Shown: piece by piece, positions 32,111 to 41,007 of the stretch | Numbering within the stretch: the stretch's first letter is position 1 | Layout of the letters: each line of letters begins with the position of its first letter | DNA from: an uncultured Eubacteriales bacterium | Lineage (GTDB): Bacteria; Bacillota; Clostridia; Christensenellales; CAG-138 | NCBI GenBank assembly: GCA_902801845.1 | Contig: CADCJW010000001.1 | Span: forward strand, 80,376-144,375 | Direction of reading: 5' to 3' | DNA: 64,000 nucleotides | Position numbers and translations under genes: made by a program | Notes under the pieces: generated by a model | The model's input: the letters and a program-made list of their open reading frames with translations, nothing else | Databases searched by the model: none | What the model was told of the DNA's origin: nothing

Positions 32111-32911
32111 ATGATCCTGATCCGCGGAGCGGGCGATATAGCCAGCGGCATCGCCCTGCGCCTGTACCGGTGTGGCTTCACGTTGGCCATGACGGACCTG
32201 AGCAAGCCCACCTCCATCCGCCGCACGGTCTGCTTTTCGGAAGCGATCCTTCACGGGACCTGTTCCGTGGAAGGGGTCACGGCGGAGCGTGCCGCCTCCC
32301 TGGAGGATGCTGAGGCCATTTGGCAGCGGGGGCATATCCCCGTTTTCCCGGACGATGCAGGCACGGTCCTCTCCCTGCTCAGGCCCAACGCCGTGATCGA
32401 CGGTCGATTGGCCAAGGTGAATCTCGGCACGGCCATCACCGACGCGCCCATCGTCATCGCCGTTGGCCCGGGCTTTACGGCGGGCGTGGACTGCCACGCT
32501 GTGGTGGAGACCCAGCGGGGCCACTACCTGGGCCGGGCCATCTATGAGGGCGCTGCGGCAGCCAACACCGGCGTCCCCGGCAACATCGGCGGCTACACCG
32601 TGGAGCGGATCATCCGATCTCCCAGGGCGGGGATCTTCCACCCGGTCCGCGCCATCGGGGATCAGGTGCAGGCTAGGGAAACCGTGGCCTATGTGGACGA
32701 GGAGCCGGTCACCTGCGAGATCGGCGGCACCCTCCGAGGCATCCTCCCCGAAGGGACTCAGGTTTATGCAGGCATGAAGAGCGGCGACGTAGACCCACGG
32801 TGTAAGCCCGAGCACTGCCTCTGCGCCTCCGACAAAGCCCTCTCCGTAGGCGGCGGGGTGCTGGAAGCCCTGCTACATTTTGGATACTCTGATAAATCTT
32901 ATCCTGCTTGA
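32111..32911 (+). CDS. yqeB: YqeB-type selenium-dependent molybdenum hydroxylase accessory protein
   Basis: The 266-residue protein starts ILIRGAGDIASGIALRLYRCGF, a Rossmann-like motif, and has AVGPGFTAGVDCHAVVETQRGH (about residues 118-139) and GNIGGYTVERIIRSP, the hallmarks of the EF2563/YqeB family. These proteins co-occur with selenium-dependent molybdenum hydroxylases in anaerobes and are thought to help install the labile selenium at the cofactor, though the exact chemistry is not established. Here a matching hydroxylase (9377-13065) is 19 kb away. The C-terminus has two close cysteines (HCLC). It is a single-gene unit. Confidence 0.88.
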   Translation: MILIRGAGDIASGIALRLYRCGFTLAMTDLSKPTSIRRTVCFSEAILHGTCSVEGVTAERAASLEDAEAIWQRGHIPVFPDDAGTVLSLLRPNAVIDGRLAKVNLGTAITDAPIVIAVGPGFTAGVDCHAVVETQRGHYLGRAIYEGAAAANTGVPGNIGGYTVERIIRSPRAGIFHPVRAIGDQVQARETVAYVDEEPVTCEIGGTLRGILPEGTQVYAGMKSGDVDPRCKPEHCLCASDKALSVGGGVLEALLHFGYSDKSYPA

Positions 32912-32931
32912 CGGTCTGGGACCGTCGATCC

Positions 32932-34389
32932 TCACCGATGAAAGTAGCGAGAGATCAAATCCTGCGTTTTCTCCGTGCTTTTCTCGGGGGAATGCTCCCG
33001 TATCTCCATCAGCAGATCGTTGGTTTGGATGACTTCAAAGCCATGATGGGTATACAGATCACGAAGCAGAGAGAAGAAAGCATCATCCCCCCATGTCTCC
33101 CTCAGCTCCGCAAGAAAAGCTCCTCCTGCTGTATAGATGTAGCTGGCATACTCTCCTTTATTCAATTCCTGCACAGAGGAATCCAGCCTAAATGTGGGCT
33201 CGACATATCCGATCGGGTGATGTATACCGACAAAATCCGCATACACATGCTCTAAATACGTAGCAAATCCTTCGTCGATCCAAGGATCATCATATTGATC
33301 ATTGCCAACGACGCCGTAAAACCATTGGTGTGCCACCTCATGAGCAACCAGCAATCGGAAGAAATCGTGGGTATAGCCGTGAAAGAAATCGGAAGAAAAG
33401 GCATAGATAGCATGATTTATCAGGATGATCTGCCCAAACTCGATCCCTCCCGGCCATATACCGGTTTCCACTATATCCAGTGTGCTGTAGGGATAGGCGC
33501 CGATGCTGCTTCCAAAGGCACTCAACGCATCCACTGCTGCGCTCAGGGCCTCATACCCCATGATAGAATTCCTTTTGTAATAGGAGCGAACGCGGACATT
33601 GCCGTGTTGACGTTCTACCTTGTGCCATCCTTTGCCGATGACCATGCAAAAATCCCGCACATGGCTGGCATTTGCCACGGTGACCCCGTGCTCCGTCGTG
33701 CTCTCTCCGGTGCAGATCACCGTCAGGTTCTTTGGCGCGGTCAATGTCACCGAATAATCCGCACACTCTGACGCGACGCTTTCTCCACCCTCAAAGTAGG
33801 GGTGTATCACCCATTCTCCGTTTTTCCACAGTGCAAGTTGAGGTAGGAAGCTGCCCAGGTTGCAGGCTGTTTCGGTATATCCAAAACGGTCGTATTTTTG
33901 TGGGATGTGAATGACCATGTCCATATCTACTTGCAGCGACTCACCAGCAGGAAGCGGAGACGCAAGAGGAACGGAGATGGCGCTGGGAACGCCGTCGCTC
34001 CTGACAGGTTCAACGGCATAGCTTCCTGCATCTGTGCTGATCGTGCAGTTTGTCAATTCAGTCGATCCGCCGCACGGGGACGAAACGAAGACATCTGAGG
34101 ACGGCCAGTCATTCAAGCACAAAGTCCCCCAATCCTCCGCGGATGTGTTATTCACATGGATCGTCTCATGTCCGCAGATGGTATGGGCCTGTTCATCATA
34201 GGACAACTGCGCTTCATACTTCGTTTTTGCGTTTCTGACGGCGGTCTCCCATTGCGGAGCCTGCAGCAAAGGGGGTATCTGCCTGGTATGCAAAGCGAGC
34301 AAATGAATGCTGGCAAAAATGACCGCAGCCAGCATGAAAAGAGAAACGAAAATGGTTGCAATCTTCTTTGAACTGGTTCGTTTTTTCAT
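32932..34389 (-). CDS. M1 family zinc metallopeptidase, membrane-anchored
   Basis: A basic N-terminus and one membrane helix (about residues 9-28) precede an extracellular M1-type aminopeptidase fold of 485 residues. The zinc site is HEVAHQWFYGVVGNDQYDD plus WIDEGFATYLE (about residue 347 on), giving HEXXH and the downstream Glu; a GGIEFGQ segment matches the substrate GxMEN-like loop, here GGIEF. The gene is clearly lower in GC than its neighbours (near 50% by eye), a hint of transfer. It is convergent with yqeB (20 bases apart) and has no operon partner. Confidence 0.88.
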   Translation of the reverse strand: MKKRTSSKKIATIFVSLFMLAAVIFASIHLLALHTRQIPPLLQAPQWETAVRNAKTKYEAQLSYDEQAHTICGHETIHVNNTSAEDWGTLCLNDWPSSDVFVSSPCGGSTELTNCTISTDAGSYAVEPVRSDGVPSAISVPLASPLPAGESLQVDMDMVIHIPQKYDRFGYTETACNLGSFLPQLALWKNGEWVIHPYFEGGESVASECADYSVTLTAPKNLTVICTGESTTEHGVTVANASHVRDFCMVIGKGWHKVERQHGNVRVRSYYKRNSIMGYEALSAAVDALSAFGSSIGAYPYSTLDIVETGIWPGGIEFGQIILINHAIYAFSSDFFHGYTHDFFRLLVAHEVAHQWFYGVVGNDQYDDPWIDEGFATYLEHVYADFVGIHHPIGYVEPTFRLDSSVQELNKGEYASYIYTAGGAFLAELRETWGDDAFFSLLRDLYTHHGFEVIQTNDLLMEIREHSPEKSTEKTQDLISRYFHR

Positions 34390-34516
34390 AGTGTCAGCTC
34401 CTGATACATCCGGGTCAAGCCCATTATATCAGAGCAACTGTCCAAACGACATTAAGAATATCTTAATTCTTGCAAAAACGGCCAAATCGGTTTGCATTTC
34501 CCTTCTGTACACGGAT

Positions 34517-35083
34517 TCAAAATGGCAAGTATCCCAAATGCTCCAGGAGGATCTTGATGCCCAGGAGGATCAGGATGACGCCGCCGGTGAGCTCCGCCTT
34601 GCTCTTGTATTTGGTGCCGAAGATGCTGCCGATCTTCACGCCCAAGGCGGACAGGAGGAAGGTGACCACGCCGATGAAGCTGACGGCGGGCAGGATGCGC
34701 ACCTCCAAAAAGGCGAAGGTGACGCCCACGGCCAGCGCGTCGATGCTGGTAGCCACCGCCATGACCAGCATGGTTTTGAAGCCCAGGGAGGGATCCGCAT
34801 GCTCCGGGTCCTTGTCTCGGGATTCCCGGACCATGTTGGCGCCGATGAGGACCAGCAATATCATGGCGATCCAATGGTCCACCGCGGCGATGTATTCGGC
34901 GAAACTGCTGCCCAAAAGATACCCCACGAGGGGCATCAACGCCTGGAAGCCGCCGAACCAGAGGCCCACGATCAGGGCATGCTTCATATTGATCTTCCCG
35001 ATGGCCAATCCCTTGCAGACGGCCACGGCAAAGGCGTCCATGGAGAGGCCTACCGCCAGAATGAACAGTTCAAGTATGGTCAT
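34517..35083 (-). CDS. mntP: Manganese efflux pump MntP
   Basis: The 188-residue protein has six hydrophobic segments in the MntP order, with [14 protein letters not shown] near residue 14 and the paired [15 protein letters not shown] near residue 110; each carries the conserved Asp in a membrane helix. It exports Mn(II). GGAG precedes the ATG by 9 bases. I see no yybP-ykoY riboswitch in the short leader, so control is probably at the promoter. Confidence 0.93.
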   Translation of the reverse strand: MTILELFILAVGLSMDAFAVAVCKGLAIGKINMKHALIVGLWFGGFQALMPLVGYLLGSSFAEYIAAVDHWIAMILLVLIGANMVRESRDKDPEHADPSLGFKTMLVMAVATSIDALAVGVTFAFLEVRILPAVSFIGVVTFLLSALGVKIGSIFGTKYKSKAELTGGVILILLGIKILLEHLGYLPF

Positions 35084-35115
35084 GTATCGTTTCTCCTACT
35101 CTTCGAGCACGGGAT

Positions 35116-35144
35116 ATTCTACTAAATTCTCCCCTGAAAAGCAA
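35116..35144 (-). promoter_or_regulatory. Promoter of mntP
   Basis: TTGCTT (35139-35144), 17-base spacer, TAGAAT (35116-35121), about 33 bases from the start. Confidence 0.6.
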
Positions 35145-35174
35145 TAGCCTGCGGGAGAAATCCGTGATATAGGA

Positions 35175-35203
35175 TTGCTTTTTTACCGAATTGATCGTAT
35201 ACT
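35175..35203 (+). promoter_or_regulatory. Promoter of the DUF4097 gene
   Basis: TTGCTT (35175-35180), 17-base spacer, TATACT (35198-35203). It is divergent from the mntP promoter, which uses the same TTGCTT -35 sequence. Confidence 0.65.
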
Positions 35204-35257
35204 GATAAAAATGGGTTTTTATAGGAATGCCCACCCTGTGTGAAGGAGAGAAGAATC

Positions 35258-36262
35258 ATGAGCAAAACCGGATGGATCATTCTGGGCGTGTGCCTGGGCC
35301 TGGTGTTCTGCCTGTGCATGGGCCTTTTTCTGGCGAGGCGCCTGGCCAACACCCTCTTTCGTGACAAAGAGGACGCCTCGGTGGTCAGCGATCTTACCAA
35401 GGATTTCAAGGATCTTAAGAATGCATATTCTGCGGACGGCGTGTACACCCTTAAGCCGGATGAGCTCAAGGAGCTGGAGGTGGATTGGATCTCCGGGTCC
35501 GTGACCATCGTTCTGACGGACGGAGATGCCCTGGAGATCCGGGAGACAGCCAAATCTGCCATCAGTGAGAAGAACGCCCTGCGCTACGGCGTAAAAGAGG
35601 GTAAGCTCCGCATCCAGGCCTGCAAAAAGGGCCACACCGGCAAGCTCCCCAAGAAGGAATTGGTCCTGACCCTCCCCCGCTCCCTGGCCGATACTTTGAA
35701 GGAGCTGGAGATCGATACGGTCTCTGCCTCCGTCTCAGCAGGCGAGTTCCAACTGGAGGAACTGGATATAAACACCGTCTCCGGCCAGGTGCAGATAGAG
35801 AATGTTGCAGCAAACAAAGGCGAGATAGACAGCGTTTCCGGAGACGTTACACTCCGCGGCTGTGCCTTCGATTCCCTGCGCATGGACAGTGTCTCCGCCT
35901 TGTTGAGCATGACAGGGACCGTCGAGAAGGTCAAGGCCTCCTCCGTTTCCGGTTCCGTTCAGCTATGGCTGGACGACAGCAGAGAGCTGCGCATCAGCAC
36001 CATGTCCGGGCATATAGCGCTGACGTTTTACAAAATGCCCAAGGCGGTGCAGGTGGACACCACCTCGGCTTTGACCTCGATTTATCTGCCAGAAGAAGCT
36101 TCCTGCACCATAAAACTGGACTCCATGTCGGGCAAGCTGTTACAGAACATGCAGGAGGTAGGTTCTAAACAGCTTATTCTCGGCGAAGGCGAAGCAAAAT
36201 TCGATATCGATTCCATGAGCGGCGATGCATGGATACAGCCGATACCGGAAAAGACGCGATGA
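35258..36262 (+). CDS. DUF4097 beta-repeat protein, membrane-anchored
   Basis: An N-terminal helix (GWIILGVCLGLVFCLCMGL) anchors a protein of about 334 residues whose C-terminal two thirds are repeats of a short strand unit with 'DSVSG/DTVSA' turns (LEIDTVSASVSAGEF, LDINTVSGQVQIENV, GEIDSVSGDVTLRG, LRMDSVSALLSM, LRISTMSGHIALTF), a right-handed beta-helix-like solenoid typical of DUF4097/adhesin-like proteins. The ATG at 35258 has AAGGAGAG at good distance; the in-frame GTG at 35240 overlaps that site and is rejected. Function unknown, likely envelope. Confidence 0.85.
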   Translation: MSKTGWIILGVCLGLVFCLCMGLFLARRLANTLFRDKEDASVVSDLTKDFKDLKNAYSADGVYTLKPDELKELEVDWISGSVTIVLTDGDALEIRETAKSAISEKNALRYGVKEGKLRIQACKKGHTGKLPKKELVLTLPRSLADTLKELEIDTVSASVSAGEFQLEELDINTVSGQVQIENVAANKGEIDSVSGDVTLRGCAFDSLRMDSVSALLSMTGTVEKVKASSVSGSVQLWLDDSRELRISTMSGHIALTFYKMPKAVQVDTTSALTSIYLPEEASCTIKLDSMSGKLLQNMQEVGSKQLILGEGEAKFDIDSMSGDAWIQPIPEKTR

Positions 36263-36288
36263 AATAATCCGGATTGCAGCTTTCCCGT

Positions 36289-36317
36289 TTGACGCACCTG
36301 CTATTATTTGATATTAT
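36289..36317 (+). promoter_or_regulatory. Promoter of degV
   Basis: TTGACG (36289-36294), 17-base spacer, TATTAT (36312-36317), about 28 bases before the ATG with AAGGAGG between. Confidence 0.7.
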
Positions 36318-36345
36318 GGTTTTTAGCAACTAAGGAGGAACTTCC

Positions 36346-37203
36346 ATGGCAAGACCAGTCAAGATTACCTCGGACACCCCCTGCGATATCGGCCCCATGC
36401 TCCAGGAACGGTACGGCGTGGCCCTCGCTCCGCTACACGTGACCATGAACGACCAGGAGTATTTGGACGGCGTCAACATCACCAACGACATGATCTATGA
36501 GAATTGGGAGAAAACTGGCTCCCTTCCCAAGACCAGCGCGGTGAGCGTGGGCGAATACGAGGAGTTCTTCAAGAGCTTCACCGATCAGGGGTACGACGTG
36601 GTCCACATCTCCCTGGGCTCTGGCCTGTCCGTGACCCACCAGAACGCCATCATGGCCGCCGAGGAGGTCCCCGGCGTGTATGTGATCGACTCAAGGAGCC
36701 TCTCCACCGGCATCGGCCTGCTGGTCTGTGAAGCAGCCGAGCGGGCCAAGAAAGGCATGGACGCCAAGGCCATCCAGGCGGAGGTGGAGGCCCTCACCCT
36801 GAAGAACTCCGCCAGCTTCATCCTGGACACTTTGGACTTCCTCCACGCCGGCGGCCGCTGCTCCTCCCTGGCTCACATGGGAGCGAACCTCATGAGCATC
36901 AAGCCCAGCATCAAGGTCCTGAACGAGCAGAACGGCAATATGACCGTGGGCAAGAAGTATTTCGGGAAGCTCAAGAAGTGCATCATCGCCTACATCCACG
37001 ACCAGTTGGCCGACCGGACGGACATCGTTCGGGATCGGATCTTCATCACCCACTCCGGCTTCCCTCAGGAGGACATCCTGTGGATGAAGGAGGAGGTCGA
37101 AAAGTACGGCCCATGGGGCGAGATCATCGTCACCACCGCCGGGTGCACCATCTCCTCTCACTGCGGGCCGGGCTGCATGGGCGTGCTGTTTCTGACGAAA
37201 TAA
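36346..37203 (+). CDS. DegV family fatty acid-binding protein
   Basis: The 285-residue protein has the DegV motifs: KITSDTPCDIG at the N-terminus, the PKTSAVSVGEYEEFF lid region (about residues 63-77), HISLGSGLSVTHQNA, VIDSRSLSTGIGLLV and LDFLHAGGRCS. DegV/FakB proteins hold a fatty acid for phosphorylation by FakA and feed it to phospholipid synthesis. No FakA gene is in the window. Single-gene unit with its own promoter and terminator. Confidence 0.93.
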   Translation: MARPVKITSDTPCDIGPMLQERYGVALAPLHVTMNDQEYLDGVNITNDMIYENWEKTGSLPKTSAVSVGEYEEFFKSFTDQGYDVVHISLGSGLSVTHQNAIMAAEEVPGVYVIDSRSLSTGIGLLVCEAAERAKKGMDAKAIQAEVEALTLKNSASFILDTLDFLHAGGRCSSLAHMGANLMSIKPSIKVLNEQNGNMTVGKKYFGKLKKCIIAYIHDQLADRTDIVRDRIFITHSGFPQEDILWMKEEVEKYGPWGEIIVTTAGCTISSHCGPGCMGVLFLTK

Positions 37204-37233
37204 TAAATCTTTTACAAAACATCCACCTTTTCG

Positions 37234-37250
37234 CCCTCCCATTGGGAGGG
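37234..37250 (+). terminator. Terminator of degV
   Basis: CCCTCCC-ATTG-GGAGGG followed by TTTTCTATTT, about 30 bases after the stop. Confidence 0.75.
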
Positions 37251-37311
37251 TTTTCTATTTCCAAACCGGGGATGGACATGGTATAATCAATCGACCGTAT
37301 ATGGAGGACCT

Positions 37312-39660
37312 ATGATCGTTTCCATCCTGTATCTGCTCTTCTATGCCCTTTCCGGCATACAGATAGGCAGATATCTGTTCAAATCCGAATCCTTCCCCCG
37401 CCGGCTGTGGCTGGGGCTGGCGTTGGGTCTGCTGGGGTGCATCTGGCTGCCCAGCCTGTTTTCCTTTGTCCTTGGATTCGGCGTCCTGAGCCACATTTTG
37501 GGCGTCCTCTCCATGGCATGTCTCGCCCTTTTCTGCCTGCTGCAAAAGAAAAAGGCCCCCTTCGTGACGCGAAAAGAGTGCAAAGCGCTGCTCCCTCTGC
37601 TGTGGCTGCTGCCCCTGTTTTTGGTGGGAGCGTACCTCTTTTCCACCCACATCCTCTACCCCGGATCGGACGGGTACTACGTGGGGCAGACCACCTATGG
37701 GGACCTTGCCATGCACCTGGGGTTCATCACCAGCATCGCCGAGCAAGGCACCTTCCCGCCGGATTACAGCATCTTTCCCGGCCATCGGGTGAACTATCCC
37801 TTCTTGTGCGAGGTGCCCAGCTCCTCTCTGTTCCTCTTCGGCGCCAAGCTCCGCTGGGCCTATCTGCTGCCCGCCCTCTATGCCTATGCCCTGGTGCTCC
37901 TGGGCGTATACTTTGCCTTTCAAGCCTGGCTCAAGCGAACGGATCGGACCCGGTTCGCCACATATCTCTTCTTTATCGGCGGCGGCTTCGGGTTCATGTA
38001 TTTCTTCGACCGGCTGGGCGGCGCGTCCACCGTGGGGGCTCTCATCGGGGAAAGCAGCTACGGCACCAACCTCTCCTACCTGCTCAACGACTTCTATGTG
38101 ACCCCCACCAACCTGCCCAGGATCGGCCTAAGGTGGGTCAACCCCATCGTGGACATGCTGATCCCCCAGCGGGCCACCCTCTTTGGCTGGGCGTTCCTGT
38201 TCCCCTGCCTCTATCTGCTGCTCCGCTTCACCTTTGAACGGCGGCGGGACGCCCTACTGCCGCTGACGCTGATGGCCGGCGGCCTCCCCCTCATCCATAC
38301 CCATTCCTTCCTGGCCCTGGGCATCGTGAGCGCCTTCTACTGCATCCAGGACCTGATTCAGGATTTCCACAGGAAGCGGCTTTTGCAGTGGGGCGCTTAC
38401 GGCGTGGCGGCGGTGATCCTGGCGGCGCCCCAGCTCTTCGGCTTCGCCTTCCGGCAGGCGTCGGAAAGCAGCATGGTCCGCCTCCACTTCAACTGGGCCA
38501 ACGAGGTGGATTCCTTCCTGTGGTTCTATATCAAGAACCTGGGCTGGCTGTTTTTGCTGCTTCCCTTCGCGCTGCTGCTGCTCTCCAGGCGGGATCGGCG
38601 GATCGCCGGCGGGTTCCTCTTCCTCTGGCTCGTCTCCGAGGTGGTGGTCTTTCAGCCCAACATCTACGACAACAACAAGCTCCTGTTCGTCTGGTTCTTC
38701 TGCCTGTGCGCCCTGACGGCCAAGCTTTTGGGTGTGCTGGTCCATCGCCTGTCCTGCCGGCTGTCCCTGCAGCCGGAGGAGCGCGCCGCCGCCCTGTCCC
38801 GCATGGGCATGCTCGCGGCGGGGCTGGGGCTGCTCTTCTATTTGACCGCCTTTTTCGACCTTCAAAACGGGCAGGTGCGCTTGCCCGCCTCCGGGGTGTT
38901 GACGGAGCTCTTCCTCCTTTCGTTCCTGGTGTTCCTCCACGTTCGCCTGCTGATGCTGCGCCTGCCCGCCCAAAGCGCCGTCTATCCCGCGGTGTCCGCG
39001 GCCCTTTCTATCGTCCAGTTTGCCTACCTTGCCGCCCGTCTCATCCGGGAAAGCGACAGCCGCTTTCTGCAGCTCTCCCTCCCCTTCGCGCTGCTGTTGC
39101 TCTTTGCGGGCGTCTGCCTGGTGCTGCTGCCCCTGCCCCTTGCCCATGGCGCAGCAGGCAAGGTCCATCCACAGCGGGGTGTCTATTTGAGCGAGGTGCT
39201 GCTCACCTTCCTGCTGGGTTGCTCCCTGTTCCTCGCCGGCCCCATGACCATCCTCAGGGAATGGCGAAGCTCCTACATGCTCTTTTCCACCGCCGACATC
39301 CAGGTGGCGGACTTTATCCGGGACAATACGGAGGCCCACGGCGTGTTCCTCACGGACTACAACTGGCACCTGAACCCGGTCTCCGTGCTCACGGGCCGCA
39401 GCATCGTCTGCGGGCCTGATCTGTACCTCTACTATCACGGCATTGACACCGGCGAGCGAAAGGCGGATATTGAGGCCATGTTCACCGACCCCGAACAAAG
39501 CGAAGCCCTGTTCCAAAACTACGGTGTCCGCTATGTGTACATCGGCCACACCGAGCGGGCCAACTTTGACGTGGATACGGACTATTTCCGTCAGCATGCC
39601 AGGCTGATCTACGACAGCGACGGCATACAGGTATATGACTTGGAGGCCGACCCCGCATGA
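37312..39660 (+). CDS. Large polytopic membrane protein, GT-C glycosyltransferase-like, 782 aa
   Basis: About 14-16 hydrophobic segments span residues 1-640. The first extracytoplasmic loop (LYPGSDGYYVGQTTYGDLAMHLGFITSIAE, about residues 115-145) carries acidic residues, as in GT-C lipid-linked sugar transferases, and the C-terminal 130 residues form a soluble domain with YNWHLNPVSVLTGRS and YGVRYVYIGHTER, common to these enzymes. The donor and acceptor are unknown. The end overlaps the next gene by 4 bases (ATGA), so the two work as a coupled pair. TATAAT stands 25 bases before the ATG, with AGGA at the RBS position. Confidence 0.75.
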   Translation: MIVSILYLLFYALSGIQIGRYLFKSESFPRRLWLGLALGLLGCIWLPSLFSFVLGFGVLSHILGVLSMACLALFCLLQKKKAPFVTRKECKALLPLLWLLPLFLVGAYLFSTHILYPGSDGYYVGQTTYGDLAMHLGFITSIAEQGTFPPDYSIFPGHRVNYPFLCEVPSSSLFLFGAKLRWAYLLPALYAYALVLLGVYFAFQAWLKRTDRTRFATYLFFIGGGFGFMYFFDRLGGASTVGALIGESSYGTNLSYLLNDFYVTPTNLPRIGLRWVNPIVDMLIPQRATLFGWAFLFPCLYLLLRFTFERRRDALLPLTLMAGGLPLIHTHSFLALGIVSAFYCIQDLIQDFHRKRLLQWGAYGVAAVILAAPQLFGFAFRQASESSMVRLHFNWANEVDSFLWFYIKNLGWLFLLLPFALLLLSRRDRRIAGGFLFLWLVSEVVVFQPNIYDNNKLLFVWFFCLCALTAKLLGVLVHRLSCRLSLQPEERAAALSRMGMLAAGLGLLFYLTAFFDLQNGQVRLPASGVLTELFLLSFLVFLHVRLLMLRLPAQSAVYPAVSAALSIVQFAYLAARLIRESDSRFLQLSLPFALLLLFAGVCLVLLPLPLAHGAAGKVHPQRGVYLSEVLLTFLLGCSLFLAGPMTILREWRSSYMLFSTADIQVADFIRDNTEAHGVFLTDYNWHLNPVSVLTGRSIVCGPDLYLYYHGIDTGERKADIEAMFTDPEQSEALFQNYGVRYVYIGHTERANFDVDTDYFRQHARLIYDSDGIQVYDLEADPA

Positions 39661-41006
39661 AACGAATGAATGCCGTTAAATGGATTGGGCTGTTTTTACT
39701 GTTGTCGGTTCTGCTGGCCGGAGCGCTGCTGCTCCATCCGTTCATCCGTTTTTCCCTGGATCTGCGACTGGAACGGTTCGACGACGCCCAGACGGTCTAT
39801 CGATCCCATATCCTAGACGCCCCGCGCCTGAAGGCGAATGCCTGGGAAAGTCTGGACGGATACGCCCGCCGGACCCTTTCCGCGTATTATGAAAGGACCC
39901 TGCCCTTCGACGAGGCTTTATCCACTTTGAATTCCCTTTTTGCCATAGAGCCGGAGCAGACGACCGTCTCAAACTGTATGCGCGACCTCACCGCCATGGA
40001 GACCGCCCGCAACGACCTGGCCCAGGCGGATGCCCTTACGGCCCGGCAGGACTACGCTCAGGCCATCCCCCTCTACCGGCAGGCCCTGATCGCGGAAGAC
40101 GGCGCCCAAAGCCGGCTTTCCCAGGCCGAGTATGCCTTCAAGGCCAGCCAGATCGACGAAGCCGTGAAGGCTATGGCGGAGGAACGCTTCGAGGATGCGG
40201 AAGCGCTGTTAACGGAAGCCACCGCCTTGCTCGGCCCGGACGAGGAGATCGAGGCCGCCTTAACGGACGTATACACCCTTGCCCGCAGCAAGGCCGAATC
40301 GGACCGGGAGCGGGAGGCGCGCCGTCTCATGGATGCTGGCGACGTCAAAGGCGCCTTCGAATATGTGGCCGCCTGCCGGATCGCGGAACCGGACGACTAT
40401 CACCTTTCCTATCTGGAGCAGAGCCTGCGACACGAATATGAGGAAACCGTTTGCGCCAGCGCCCTGGCCATGCAGGCAAACGGGGACCCGGAGGCCGCCT
40501 GCGAACAGCTGCAGCAGGGGTTGCTTCTGGTGGATTCCCAGCGCATGCGGGACCTGCTGCGGCAGATCCGCGCCTCCATCCCCTATCTGCTGGGGGAGAT
40601 GGCCGCCGAGCAGGATCCTTCCAGCGACGGGCGCCTGTTCCGTGACGAGGTTTTGGCGGACAACCAAGGCAATCGGTACGAGCACAGCTTTGCCGCCGCC
40701 ATGGGGACCGTCAGCTTCGATTTGAACGGTCGATTCGCTTTCTTTACCGGGACCGTGGCCTTTCCCGCCGGGGAAAGCTCGGACGTATATCGGGCCTCCG
40801 CCACGCTCCAGATCCTGGGGGATGGGCAGCTGCTGGCCGAATTCAAGCACATGGACGCGTCCTCCCTGCCCATGCCCTTCTCCATCGGCGTGGAGGGCAT
40901 ACAAAAAATCGCCCTCGTCTGGACCAGCGAGGGCGCCAACGGGCAACGGGACTGGGGCCGGTTCGCCACCGTGTTCGACGGCCGCTTCCTGCCCCCTTCC
41001 CCATAG
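39657..41006 (+). CDS. Membrane-anchored repeat protein with NPCBM-like C-terminal domain
   Basis: An N-terminal helix (WIGLFLLLSVLLAGALLL) is followed by a helical repeat region, residues about 60-330, with TPR-like units (ARQDYAQAIPLYRQALIAEDG, AEERFEDAEALLTEATALLG, DAGDVKGAFEYVAACR, NGDPEAACEQLQQGLLL). The last 120 residues (SFDLNGRFAFFTGTVAFP, ASATLQILGDGQLLAEF, IALVWTSEG) look like an NPCBM carbohydrate-binding fold. It is translated from an ATG overlapping the stop of the glycosyltransferase-like gene. I infer a partner that binds glycan or assembles the complex; this is not tested. Confidence 0.72.
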   Translation: MKRMNAVKWIGLFLLLSVLLAGALLLHPFIRFSLDLRLERFDDAQTVYRSHILDAPRLKANAWESLDGYARRTLSAYYERTLPFDEALSTLNSLFAIEPEQTTVSNCMRDLTAMETARNDLAQADALTARQDYAQAIPLYRQALIAEDGAQSRLSQAEYAFKASQIDEAVKAMAEERFEDAEALLTEATALLGPDEEIEAALTDVYTLARSKAESDREREARRLMDAGDVKGAFEYVAACRIAEPDDYHLSYLEQSLRHEYEETVCASALAMQANGDPEAACEQLQQGLLLVDSQRMRDLLRQIRASIPYLLGEMAAEQDPSSDGRLFRDEVLADNQGNRYEHSFAAAMGTVSFDLNGRFAFFTGTVAFPAGESSDVYRASATLQILGDGQLLAEFKHMDASSLPMPFSIGVEGIQKIALVWTSEGANGQRDWGRFATVFDGRFLPPSP

Positions 41007-41007
41007 A

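Noticed and set aside
30830..32815. 661-codon minus-strand frame opposite VanW and yqeB
   Set aside because: It spans two unrelated genes with clear motifs and separate promoters on the plus strand, and has no recognisable domain.
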